64,000 nucleotides of DNA. Origin: Ignelater luminosus (lineage: Eukaryota > Arthropoda > Insecta > Coleoptera > Elateridae). Position numbers and translations under genes: made by a program. Positions 19,708 through 32,700 of the stretch are shown here, piece after piece. The notes under the pieces are model-generated. The model did no database searches and was not told where the DNA came from. It saw only the letters and a program-made list of their open reading frames with translations. The DNA lies in NCBI GenBank assembly GCA_011009095.1, contig VTPC01000813.1, positions 1 through 64,000 on the forward strand. The letters are read 5' to 3'. Every line of letters begins with the position of its first letter. Position 1 is the first letter of the stretch.

Positions 19708-22700
19708 AAACAAAAAGAAAACGAAAATATAGAATTTAGGAAATTTAGAAAATTGGATTTAAAAAAAAACAAGCGTGCACACGAGCACACACATTTGCTT
19801 TTTCCCTTGCGGGTGAACGTTTGGTTTTGCCACGTGCGGTTTCCCCCAATTTGACACTATCCCTAAAGACGGATGGCATCATCAATCTCTATTCCTAAAT
19901 TTATTTGTGAAGGTTTAGTTATGAAATTTCTTTTACTGTTGCTTTTGCGTTTTCTTTTTTTTTTTATTATTATTTGCAGAATAACTATAATAGAAAAATG
20001 AAATGTAGAAACACAATTTGAGAGAATGTGAGTATACACACATTAAAGCCGATTCATCTAATTTTGTGCAAATATACTCTTCCTGCGTAATTAATAATAA
20101 ATTAAGCCGTTCACGGTATGACATTTGACAATTTTTTGTTATAAAGTTGCAATTTTCAGCACCTAGGGATTTTATTAGTTCAGGTTTTTATTTTTATATT
20201 TTGTATTTAATCAATGTCAAACATAACCTTCACTTCAAATTTAAGTTATTCTAGGTTATGATTTTGTCATAAATGCAATGTGAATTGGGCTTCAAAACTT
20301 TAATGTTCTACGTTTTCAAACTCGAAAAACTTTTTAAAACAAGCAGCATCACCGTTAAACTTCAATTAACACAACCTCAAATTCTGTAAAGTTTGTATCA
20401 AATAATCGTTATCCAAAATTAATCTTTTTTGCAGATATCTTGCACGGATTTTCTAAGAAATGAGAAGAATAACGTTTTTGAATTTGTTGCAAGCGATAGA
20501 AAATTGTCTGAGATTTCCCATGTTCTAAGCATCGATACCCACAGAATTAGTAACCATCAAAAAGTTTAAAATGCATGAAATCATAAAACCTTCGTTATTC
20601 GTTTAGGAAGCTTTTAGATTTTCTCTACTATTGGTCGGCAGATCGTCACAGCAAGACTATTATGCCGCTTCTATCTCTGAGTTTTCTTCTTATTTTCACA
20701 TAGTGGCGTTTTGCGCTTTCGTGTTATTAAAGACAGTCGCGCTTACACTTCCTTACGTTCTATACGTACTGTACGAGAAAATACGAATGCAGTGGATCAA
20801 TATTCAAGTGTCTCAAAATAACATAAAATCTGATCTGAAAATATCTAAATGCTCCTATAAATTGGCCTGGTTTGTAAATCATAATTTACTGTAGTTGAAT
20901 ATTTGCCCAAAAAGTTTAGACGCTTTTATCTAAAGGTATCTAAAAGACTAGTTTTATAATGAATACCAATTCGTTCACGTTTTATGACAATGTAAAAAGA
21001 AAGCGAATCATTTTAGACAAAAAGCTTTTAAAGTCCAAAAGTTTCTATTTTTTCCAAATTCCCGAAAATATCTCTGAACTGATCAGTGACAAAGTCCAAA
21101 AGGGAAACGATCCAACAAAAAACCAATTTGCATAGTTGAAAAAGAAACTTTGGAGATAAAACAGGAAAACACCCTGCACAAATATAATTCTCCCTTATAA
21201 TCTTCCTGTATTTTGATCATTTGGAAAAAAACCCAATCAATTTCGAAATTCTCATCCAAACACCAAACTTTCAATATCTAATTTTGGTAGCAACAATCAA
21301 GACAAACATGTTTAGACATACCAGCTCGAATGCCAGCTCATTCATTCATGTTTCACCTATTCTACTGTTCCAAGAATGACTGTCGCAGTTGAACTAAATT
21401 CCACCATGGAAAGCTCAAACAGTTGAGTCCCCTAGCTCTGCCATTTACAAAGAGCTATTCTCTTCTACAATCCGATTACAAATTGTTTCTGGTTCCTGTT
21501 TTTGAGATAGTCAGTCCATATTTGATTTTGTGTTTTTTGATGTAGTAATATGTGTTTGTAATTTTTCTTAAGAAACACTTAAGTATTCTTAAAACAAAAA
21601 GGCAACAAAAACTTTCTGATCTCAATTTGGGAAATTGATTCAAAGTTACTCTGTCTTGGTATCCAAATCAGTTTAACTGTATGTTGGTCATGCCATTCCC
21701 ATCTTAAACTTGCTGTAGAGCCTTAATGTTTCCTGACGGCCTTCTGTCTGAAAGACTGTGGTACATCTACCTAAGGTAAATCAAAGTTCCAATCAATCCA
21801 TCCATGGTTACTGTATGTTTAATCTCATTTTGAAAACTGTCACCTACTCTTCTGCAGATTAAGCAGTTGAGTTTGTTATTTTCAAGTTGCTAGTGTTTTG
21901 AATTTTGTGCAAAGCTGTTATTGTTTCCTCTTAAATTAGAAGATTGCAAAGAGGAAATAGTAATTACAAAAAATGAATTAAAACTAGAACATAACCAAGT
22001 TTTCATGCTTGTCATATAAAGGACAGAGACAAAAGACCAATGATGGTAGAACATCGTACAAGTTCAGCGGGGTGCGGTGAATAGAAACCACTCTACAGGT
22101 AAATACTGCTACGTCGGAAGCTTGACGTATAGAATCAGGGTTCAGTGACCAGTGGCTCCCAGACTTAAGCGGTCACACTCAGTTATCTAAACTGGCATAT
22201 GGGCGTAAGCACAAACGTCTTAGCCTAAAGTATGAAAGCCTTCTAGACCTGATCTGCAAAATAATAAAATAATGATAATTACAACTTTCCCGAGAGAAAA
22301 AGATTGGGTTGACTCAGTCGGTAAGAATTGGTGGCTAAGTTAAACCTAAACAAGCTTTCGAGAAAAAAGGATTCTTGCAACACTGCTTGAAAAATAAAGT
22401 TCGCTAGATGTTAAGCAGACGTGGAACTGTCTCTGGTATGAGGATATCTGAAAAGTATCACTTCGTTGGATTGGAATCAGTTCACTGCCTGACTGGTTAT
22501 ATTGTCCGAGTCTTGGAGGACTAAAAATGCTCACAGCTCTGTGTAGTCTGTAGCACTCTTCCTTCTGCAATGTACTTCCATTTTCTTAATTCACGAGCCC
22601 GGATACAAACAATTCGAACAAGAGAAGACGATAATACATGCCAGAAAAAATAAAAATTTTGTTTGTTCTTCATTGCTAGATTATACCTAAGAGAGGCTTT

Positions 22701-22899
22701 ATTTATTGTGGCCTGTTAAAAATTCCCAAAAAGGTGATTCCAAGATGGTTTGTAGTAGGGAAGAGTGAAGTACCTGATTCTAACAGGATTCTTAATAGAT
22801 TTGTATTTCCTTATTTGATGGTGTCCTGCCTGCCTGTCTTCGACGTTGTTTCCAAATCGAAGGCCGGGACCCATTTTAAGCATGACTAGTGCTTTTTCA
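19708..22899. other. Tincar upstream intron or intergenic DNA
   Basis: No conserved exon for the missing tincar N-terminus was recognised. The frame at 20631-20894 (+) has a hydrophobic run but no family resemblance and no splice context. Otherwise AT-rich. Confidence 0.4.
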
Positions 22900-23760
22900 G
22901 CTTAGAGCTCAGAATGAACCGAAATTTCCAGATTTGGCCCGGCCCGAGAAGGCCTACGTAAAACCGAAAAGTCTGATAGATTTCTAAACTGAAACGTGAC
23001 TCGACCTAAATCCAAATTTTATACCGCACTGCGCAAAGCCCAAGAAATTCGTCCAGTGCAGGCCGCCTTTACGGTGCAGTACGAAAATCCTCCTCTTTGG
23101 TTCAGTAGGAAAATAACGCCCATCCGCGTCAGTACGTAACAGTTCTCCATTAAGTACAGTACAAAAATGCTTGTCTTCTGTTCGGCATAAAAATAATTCC
23201 AATCCGGGTCAGTACGAAAGTAACGCTTCGTCCGAGTCAAGTACGACGATCTTCCGATGGGGTTAAAAACAAAAATAGTCCGTCCGGACCAGTACAAAAA
23301 AGATCTGAGTCTAGTCCAGTATGAAAATTGTCCGTTTCGAATCAGTACAAAAATAACGGCCTGAGAAGTTCCAAAGGTCTAACAAGCCCAAGAGACACAA
23401 ACAGCCTGACAAGGCCTACAGGTCTAAACGGGTCCGAGAGAGCCGACAGGGGCGAACGGCCCGAGAATGCCTACGTAAGCCCGAAAATCTAATAGATTTT
23501 TAAACAGAAACGTGGCTCGACCTAAATTTGAGCTTTGTACCGTACTGGGTAAAGGCCTGGCCAAGAAATCCGTGCAGTGCAGGCCTTTACGGTGCAGTAC
23601 AAAAATCCTCCTCTTCGGTTCAGCATAAAAATAGCCTGACCGGATCAGTACAAAAAGGATCTTGGCCCAAACAACCTGACAAGCCCGACATGGCCAAACG
23701 GTCGGAGAGGACTGACAGGTCCGAACGGCTCGAGAGGGTTACGTAAGCCCGAAGAGTCGT
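22900..23760 (+). repeat. 9-bp/27-bp minisatellite element, copy C (internally duplicated)
   Basis: A GC-rich bridge with GATAGATTTCTAAACTGAAA (22976 on) leads to CCAGTGCAGGCC and CGGTGCAGTACG, then about ten units of about 27 bases (23073-23365) such as CAGTACGAAAATCCTCCTC and CAGTACAAAAATGC. A 9-base array (GTCCGAGAGAGCC, CCCGAGAAT) follows, and the bridge plus short arrays repeat at 23470-23760. Confidence 0.7.
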
Positions 23761-26700
23761 TGAGAAAGCTCAAATTAGAAATTATTTTTATGTTAAACGA
23801 TTTAATTTGTTTATTTCATCTGCATATTAGCTGAAATGCTTGACATGTTAAGCTGTAAACAACAAAATTTAAATGTACTAAATCTTTTTTTTATTTCTTT
23901 TTGCAATTTATTTTATTTAACTTATATTGCAAACCGTGGTGGGTTAACACTTGGCAGACAGGTAACCGTTTTGTTTTATAATACTTTTACCTGCATCATT
24001 TATCTTTCTAAAAATAAATGAATTGGAAAAGAATGTATACAGCAACACAACTAACGAGTACACGTTTATGGCTGGCATAATATAAAAAGCATGGGCTAAA
24101 GGGAAACAGAAGATTTAATGTTTTGGTGGACTTATGCAGTAAGAATAATCCTAAACGGGTCTAAATTCAAAAATTGAACTATATCTCGGTAACCGTTGCG
24201 ATGTTTTGCGTGACTGGAGCGTTCTTTCACACTGATAGTAGTGTTCGTAGTATTTGAAGATTCGTAGGCTAAGATGGTTGCAGCAGTAGATAGTGCTGTT
24301 TGGTGGATGGCGGCCTGTCGGTAGCAATTGTGGTAGAGTTCGTTGTGAAGTTGTACTGGTTGGTGACTCTAGAAGTAACGGCAACGCGGCTGACCAAAAC
24401 GTGATGATGTGTATGCTCTGCAGTGGATGCTCGTACGGCCATGTAGTTTGTTCATACTTGATGGTGGTGCTACTCTAGCAACAGTGTATTGGTCGGTACA
24501 AATGACTTTCTTCAAGGCCATAACTCCACACGTGCGCGCTAGTAGCGGGTGGTAGCGCAAAGCGGTGCCAGAAGGGACTCGGAACCGCGAACATACTAGC
24601 TTCGTGTCGAGAAATTGTTTGGAAAGCGAAATTTCAGAAGAACAGAGAAGGAAGCCTACACCCAAAGACGTGCATCAGGCAGTGCTATGGCGGTAGGACT
24701 TGCTGTACCCGGTTGCCTACGCCCCTTAACGTAAGATGAACTCATGTCACAGAGGCAAGGGAAGGGGGTCGGAAGTCGTGAAAACCGACAGTGATAGTGT
24801 TCACAGTGTGGAGCCGTCAATGGATTGAACAGATTAGGTTTACTAATTTGCAGCACTAGCGGTGAAATAAGAAACTTTATATTATTTTATAAAGCTTGGT
24901 AAAACCTGTGTGTTTAGGAGTTTTGAAAACAGCTCTTTGTGCCAGAACTTATGAATGACGCTTTTTATATAATTTCAGGAAGAAAGATTAAAAGGTTGCT
25001 ACACGAAAAGATGTCCTGAGGTATTCAAAAATTCATAAGCATCACGCAAAATAAAAAACAAACCGCAAGGGAAATAATCGTAAATCAAAACAAAATATTT
25101 GAATTTTAGGGATTTAAAAACATAAATTAAATGTCATCAAAATTAACTAAACATAAACTATGTACCCTAAATCGTATTCGCAGTTCCGACCATATTTTAG
25201 ATAACTAAGTACATAGAAATGACATGTTATCTTAAGGAAGTTTCAATCAAATAAATTATAAATTTACTAAGTCATCAAAAAAAAATTATCAGAATTAAGT
25301 CATGTACATTTTTGTCCCTGCAACTAAGAATAATCTTTTCAGGCTTAAAAAACATTAATGTTTCATCTTCCACGATGAAGTTATCTTTATTTAAAGTGAT
25401 GATTTATGGAGGGCTAAAATGTTATCTCTGGTTGCTCTTTGAATATCAAATTGCGAACCTATAATAAGGGAAGTTCCAAAAAAAAAAAGTAGAATGAAGT
25501 CTGAAATTTTAACCGTTTTCAACAATAAATCTAAAGGTCTACCGCGTCCATGAAAAGTAAGAAAGAAGGCGAAGTGTCGAGTCACAATTTATAATTAAAT
25601 TGTTAATCTATTGCCTGGGTGTTAATTTCCCTTTGCTTCGTGAATTAAATTCTGTACAACAGTTTCAATAATTAAGAGAGCGAAAGTGTTAAAAGTGTCG
25701 ACAAGGAAGAAATGCTTAACTTTTCAAAGGATTTTTCTTGCAACCCCTTTACGACTTTTATAGGAAAAGGTAGGAAAAGGCAAGGCGTCGATAACAAAAT
25801 TAATGGGCTGGAAATCTGCAAAAAATCCTTTTTTATGCTTGTCAGATGTTTTACAGGAAAAGATAGATTTTCCAACGGTTATTAGTATTTGGTAAAAATA
25901 GAAAGATTCAAAAGTTAGGGTTAGAAAAAAATTCAGTTTTCCCTTTCGTAACTTCGGGAAAACAAGAAGATATCATAAATTCAAAACACTAGTATAAACA
26001 ATTTTGTTTTCTGCTGTTATCCCAAAGGATTTCCCTCGGCGGTCCATGCGGAAGGGTCGTTTCTGTCTGTTTTCTGTGGGGGTAAATTAAATTTGCTAAT
26101 AGATCGATCTTGCCTAGTGCATTAGAGTGTTTCGAATGAAAAACGATACGATCGAGGGAAAAGTAAACACGAGAGGCGGCACGAAAAATAACAATTCCTT
26201 TAATGAACTGACTATGCGACGAATCGAAGCAGACAAACAGGAGAATATAAACCTATTGTATTGTGTCAAAAAAAAGACCGAACAGTAGAACAATGCACTG
26301 CAAGTTCCTACGGAAGCGCAATATTTCTCCGGTTATGCTGAGGAAGTACTGTAAGGGTGGGCGTATCGGTGTTAAATATTCATGAGGCGCAATCTTCGAG
26401 AACACCTTAGTATGCACCTTTGGTTACGTAAATTCTCCTTTGGAGTATTTGATGTGCGATCGAAAGTGTTGTGGACAAAGAGTAGTAAATGTCTCATTTT
26501 ATTTCAATATTTTATTACAGAAAGAATACGTAATGTGCGTACAAACCCGTTTTTAATTTTTAAAACAACTTACATGAGCTGCATAATGTATTTGAATTGA
26601 GTTCTTAACCTGTAAATGCTCTGCATTAACAAATAAATAAATAAAAAGTTAGTACTGAACAAAGACAGAAACGTTAAGTAGAAATAGATTTGGTGATATT

Positions 26701-28014
26701 TAAGAATTATATGCAATTCTGGAAAATGCACAAGAGGCTCTACAAATCTTGATTTTATTATATACGAGACGATGCGGGTAGGAAAATGACAGTCATCACG
26801 AATACAAAGCCAATCAAGTGTACTATGAGTTGTTGTATTAGTAACTGCCAGGCAGGTTTGCACAGAGATGGCAGGTTACTTTTTCACGTTGAATGGCATA
26901 TTACCGTAGAGTTGCGTATAGCACAGGCAATATTTCTAAGATAATGTACCTACCTCACGTAAAGCCAACTACTACGAGAAGAACAAACCAACGTTATTTT
27001 AAAAATTTAAAAGACGTTTATTTGAATTAATTTCTTGTTTGTTTCATAATTCTAGCTTAAGTGTGTCTACTTATTGTTAACTACTTATTATCTATTATTA
27101 TTATTACTATATTATTATCTATTTTCAGTTAGTGGATAAAATTTTTAAGTCTATTGTTTGAGAAAAGCAAGCTGTTTTCTTGATTTTCAAACGTTAAAGG
27201 TTATTTTCTAATATATTTCCTGCTTTATTAATTGTTTGCAAGAATAACTTTTCATACATTAATGTAAACAACTTCAAAATCAGAATAGTCGATTTTGCAG
27301 TTGCCAGTTTGGATTTCATTCAAGTTGATTAACGCTCAACAACACACTGATACCAATTATGTTAAAGTTAAAGTTTAAAATTTTTGCAAATTTCTAACCA
27401 CTCGGATACCTTTTGGTGTTGTCAAAATCAGTTAGAGTTCATCAAATTTGAATTCTCACATTTTCTTGGGGAGTATCCATATGGCGGTCTCGCTTTGAGA
27501 TGTATTTGCAAGACGTAGTGGTATTTTAAAAATCATTAGATCTCAAAAGCGAAAATACAGCTCTGTATTATGCTAGGTTTCAATTTTTCATAATTTCCTT
27601 TTTTCTTTCCTATATTTAGCAAGAGTCTTAGAAAATTCCGAAGATGTAGTATCACTGGCAACTTGCATTATAAGGAACTTGTTCTCAACTTAGCTTGACA
27701 CAGCCTGTAATTGGCCATGTGCTCCCATTGCGTCGCTACATGTAGTTCATCTTTTTCATTGAGGAACAGGACCACCTGGTCTGCAGCTCTTCTATCTTCC
27801 GGAGGAAATGTGCCATCTTTCTGAAACTCCTCTTATAATCGACGAGGGCTTGGAATTCTTGAAAAACTGATATAAACAGGATTCCACCAAAAAAAAAACA
27901 AAATATTCTTCGACAAAAAATCTCTTACTAGAAAAGTACTTAACTCTCATTTCTTCAACAGTTGTCTCCGCTGCGGATACTTTTCTAGCACTTCGAGAGA
28001 GGCGACAGCCTTCA
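23761..28014. other. No supported gene; AT-rich with a GC-richer patch at 24.1-24.8 kb
   Basis: 24150-24860 is less AT-rich and has open frames on both strands, but none resembles a family known to me. 27060-27130 is a TTATTATC-type simple sequence. Nothing else stood out. Confidence 0.35.
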
Positions 28015-28260
28015 TGATCCACAAGCTCGGACAATCCCTCACCAAATCAGCATCTTACAGGTTCATCGCACTTTTCAACGTCATAGGTAAAGCGTTCAAG
28101 AAGATATTGGCAAATAGACCCTGAGAATTCCTAGACACCCACCATCTTTCCTAAGGGCCTTTTGTCCAGGCTTCATCCAAGAGTTCATCTTTATTGTTCA
28201 TCTTTTACTTAGTCGACATTCTACTCAATATTCCCCTCATTTACAGATAAGGGCATCACA
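28015..28260 (+). pseudogene. Non-LTR retrotransposon RT fragment (Jockey-like)
   Basis: The frame from 28019 reads HKLGQSLTKSASYRFIALFN then VIGKAFKKILANR, the finger region of a Jockey-type reverse transcriptase (SYRPI..L..V.GK.FE). After two stops comes a GPFVQASS segment where GFRPGHS is expected. Only about 80 residues are recognisable. Confidence 0.55.
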
Positions 28261-28847
28261 CTCTTCTTTCCGCGAAATTATTACAGTTAGCGATCATTGC
28301 GCATTCGGGAGGTCTAGCAAGTAAACCTCGGGCCGACTGCTCTCACTAAAAGTTTTCCTTGGTTTTCCTTACTGGTATAGGCAAATTCTTGTTTCTACGG
28401 ACCACCAACACAATACAACCTACAATCAACAACACCACTAACACAATGAGGAACCTCAGCTGCCACCACATCATCCTACCGCACAGCCACTAGATTTCCA
28501 CGAAACAACATAACACAGAGCGAGCATAAACTGCATCAAACTTGTACGTGGCACCACTCAAGAAACAATATGTGTCATACTCTTTAAACGGCCTTTGCTT
28601 TGCTTCGACTCTGAAAGTAACTACAAGTACAACAACAATTTTGTTCCTACTACTCTTTTCACAGATTCGCGGCCCATCTCATCGTCAGATATAAGGAAAC
28701 CAGAAGTATGTACTATAAGAAGAAACTATGCTATGCTCTGCCATGTGTTGTTTCATTTCATTGTTCCATGTTAATCTCGCTGCTTATCACTGCATTGGCA
28801 TGTTGTTCGTTTAATATATTATGGCGGAAAATAAATACAGCAGACCA

Positions 28848-29766
28848 GGACCATTAAAGCCCTGCACGGCCCGAAATTTCTAAATCCGGCCCGGCCCTGC
28901 CCGACTAGGCGAAAAACTTGACGTGGCCCGAAAAACCCAGGTAACTCGTTGATTGGCCGGAAAAGCCTTAAAGGCCCGAACGACCCAATAGGGTCGGGTG
29001 GTCCAAACGGTCCGAGACCCTTGAACGACTCGAGAGGCGGGGACGACCCGACAGGGCCGGGAAGTCTGACAGGTCCAAGACCCCTGAATAACTCGACAGG
29101 CCCGAACAACCCGACAGGGCCGGAAAGTCTAACAGGCCCTAGCTGTCCCATAAGACCAAACGACCCGACAGACTCGGAATACCCTTTAAAAACTGAGGTT
29201 CGGTCCGACCTAAACCCGAGTTTTGGGTAGGTTCGCGCAAAGGCTTGACCAAGAAACCCGGCCCGTGTAGGCTTCTACGGTACAGTACAAACTTTTTCTT
29301 TGATTCAGTCTAAAAATAATGCTCGCCTTAATCCGTACGAAATTAACGCTCGTCTGACTCAGTAAGAAAAAGTTCTCCGTCTGGTGTAGTATGAAAGTCC
29401 TCCCCTTCAGTCCAGTATGAAAATAATGTTTGCACGGGTGAGTTCAAAAATATCTAGCACCTCTTGGTTAGCAAACCGAGAGGCGTGGAGGAGGGGATTG
29501 GATAAACAGTTTGAACTATAGTTGAAATATTACATGAAATGTATTTTCAAGTCTAATAATAATAATAATAATAATAAAAGATCTCAGTCCGGCCCGCTTC
29601 GGATCAACACAAAAATAACAGCTCAAAAGCCCAACCGAGCCGATAAGCTCGACAGGTCCGACAAACTCGAACAGTCTGACAAGTCCGACGCCCGATTGAC
29701 CCAACGTAGACCCGTAAAGCCTGATACATTCTTAAAATGAGGCCCGGCCCGTGCAGGTCTCTCAGA
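28848..29766 (+). repeat. 9-bp/27-bp minisatellite element, copy D, interrupted by a short insert
   Basis: Starts CCCTGCACGGCCCGAAATTT at about 28860 and runs through a long 9-base array (28970-29190, about 24 units), a bridge GGTTCGGTCCGACCTAAAC, and the 27-base array from 29281. The array breaks at about 29456 with about 125 bases including a TAA microsatellite, then resumes at 29583. It continues through the second 9-base array and ends GGCCCGTGCAGGTCTCT at about 29763. Frames here are Gly-Pro or Pro-Asp-Arg repeats and are not genes. Confidence 0.7.
29554..29577. repeat. (TAA)8 microsatellite
   Basis: Perfect run of about eight TAA units within the insert that splits minisatellite copy D. 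Confidence 0.9.
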
Positions 29767-32700
29767 ACTATAGTTATCCATGATTAAATTAGTTAATTCT
29801 TCATAAGCATTTCTGTTCTTGTTCAGAGAAGGCCTACTGACCAATTCATAGAATGAAACACAGCGACCCTTACAATCTAATAACCTCACTTAAATCAAGT
29901 AAAAGTATTGCGCATGACTAATCCATTTTATGTATTGTACTTCAAAGATTCTTTTGTGCAAATTCGGACGATTGAAGCCTTGGCGCCGAAGAATTAAAAC
30001 TCAACTCCACAAAAATACAACTATTTGTTCCTATTATTCACATTCCACCATGATCTAATGCAGTGATGAGCGAGCGGACCGCATGCCGCCTATTTAAGTT
30101 GTTAGCAAATATTGTGTGCAGAAAGATCTTCTTGTACAGTTTACCATAGCAACAAGTAAGCGGTAAGTAGTGACTTGGCGCTTTATTGGTCATTGGTATG
30201 TTTCAAAATTCTAAACTTTCTTTTGTGTTTATTGTTGTATACAACTAAATTTTCTGAAATCTTGTACAATAATCATTTTATAACAACCTAAACTTGCAAA
30301 AATATAAAAAGAAACACCAATTGTGAAGATTCTCCATCGTGCAACCCTTATGGATTATTTGGTTTCTATTCTGTTTCTGATCCTCTATATAAAAAGGTTG
30401 CTTATCACTGATCTAATGTTTCGATTAAATATTCTAGATGTCTAGATTATTTCGTCAGTTTCTTTTGTACCATTCTGTGGGTTGCTCCTATCGGATATCC
30501 ACTGGAAGTAAGAACTGTGTTGTCTCTCTACACCTCTCCATATTGCGATGGTTTAGAAATATAAATATAATTCATAAACAAACATAACATTTTGGTTTAC
30601 TCGTGGTAATTAAACCGAAAATTCAAAATCTTTAAAGTAAATAATTAGAAAAACTATGTTTCAATGCATGAAACTTAAGGCTTTATCGTAACTGCGATTA
30701 CACACTGTTCAAAAATTTTTTTGTTAAAATTGTATTTTCGCAAGTATATTCGCTATGGCCACTTCTCACAAACTTCAAACTTGCAACACGTACTAGAATT
30801 TAACTAATTTGTTACATGTTCCTTCTTTAAGTTATCAGCAAGCAAGTTTATACAATTTCCATTTAATAAATAGATACCTCCCGCTTCTTGCTACTTACAG
30901 TTAAGTGATGCAATTAATTGCATTGGAATAGCTTTGTTTTTAAGGGTTGGTGGTTCTGGATGCGTTTAGGTAGGTAGATGTTTGTTTAAGTGAATTGACA
31001 AAAAATTTTTCTTTTCTGAAGCAGACGTGGACATTGAATACTTTTAGCTGTGATAAACTTGTTGATTGAAAATTTGCATTAATGAGATAGGATGGAGTCT
31101 TTGTAATCAAATAATTAAAATAGGAAATAATTGAACTTAATAGTTAAACCAAATAGTTGACTCCAAAAGTTTTTTGAATTCTTCTCGATTTGTTTTTGTA
31201 ATATTGAAGTCTTTCTTGGATTGAATTTGATGTGAACTTCTGAACTGTGCGAATCGTTTACGGAGCTGCTTGAATTCTGGTAACTGGTTGCTGTCTTGAC
31301 GGAGTGGTGTTGTGAGCTCTTCTGTATTTAATTACCCTTCGGGCGGACTTACAACTTGATGTTTTTTCTTGAATTTTCTTATAAATCCTTGATACTATAA
31401 TCCTAAGAGATTCGTGTTTCTCCATTTTCTTTTGATTCTTCTCATTCTTGCTTTTTTTTTGTATTCCCGTATTCTTCCCTGCTTCTCGCAAAACGTATTG
31501 ATTTGTTTCAACCTAAAGTAGTTCGGGTTTTTAGATGTGACCAATTAGGCATTAGTCCAGCTGATGCTACCGTGGGTGTCTTTTAGGCGGACTTGTAACT
31601 TAAATCTTGGAGCGGATTCGTTTTGATGATGCTGCAGTGTTATGTCTTTTAGGCGGACTTGTAGCTTTACTGTGGTATGTGCAAGCCCTAGGGCGGATTC
31701 GTTCCTCGTCGAGGTTAAGGGTGTTGGCGAGCTATGATTGAGCTCGTGAGTACTTTTGAATGCTTTCGATCCTTGTTGTTGTTCTTTAGCGGCAAGGTAG
31801 GTTGTGTCGGCTTTGACGTACGTAAATTGAAGGTGAATTAATTTCTTCTGTGATGTACTCTGTACAGAGTATAGTGCATGATGTAGTAGCTGTGGAGTTT
31901 AGAGATGCTAATTCTCGTTCGGAAAACCATGACGGGTTAGTCTCCGAGAGACTTGATCGAAACACCATGTACAAGCAGTTGGTCTATAAACAAAGTTGCC
32001 AAATAGACGGAAGCTGCCTTTGCAGCGGATGGTTGGTCTTTACCACTCTCAATTAGAAAACCTGGAAATCCTGACTTGCTGTTCGGCGCATCTTGATTTA
32101 TGAAATGTAATATTGGTAATGAATATGTTTTGTAATTGAAAATAAAACAATTTTTTAGAAGTTTAAAAGATTAAAAGATTCTTGATTTAATTAAATGTTT
32201 TTGTTAATGTTATTTTATTAATTAGATAAACTAAAGTACAAACTAAATCTTGTAGTTTTACTATCGATGTCGGTCATTTATTTTAATTTTTTTTCTTATT
32301 TCTTCAAAGAAATCTTAATGCTGACGTGGATTTCTTGTGTGAGCAGCTTGGAGTTGTCCCAGATTGAGTTGCAATTTATTTAAATAATCTTTCTTTTCAG
32401 CAACATGGGTAGATGTCACGTTCTCTTTTCTACTCTAACCTAATACCTTTCCTTTGCATATTGAATTTCAAGATTTGGCCTTCTTTGGTCCTCAAAATCT
32501 TAATTAAATCTGGTAATGCTGTAAAAAACGGTTTTCCTATATTAATTCAGTTAACGCGAGTAGAATTACAAAAAGAATTTTAAATCTCTAGTTGTTTACT
32601 AGATTTGTAGCAAAACACATAAAAATGAATTCCTGCAGGAAGTGTATAAAAATTGTCTCTAATCAATATCTATAATAGTATTTTACTATTGCTGGCAGTT

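Noticed and set aside
20631..20894. + strand frame of 87 residues with a hydrophobic run
   Set aside because: No ATG context, splice signal or family match; considered as a host exon but not supportable.
28819..29151. Collagen-like Gly-Pro repeat frame
   Set aside because: Direct result of the 9-base minisatellite period.
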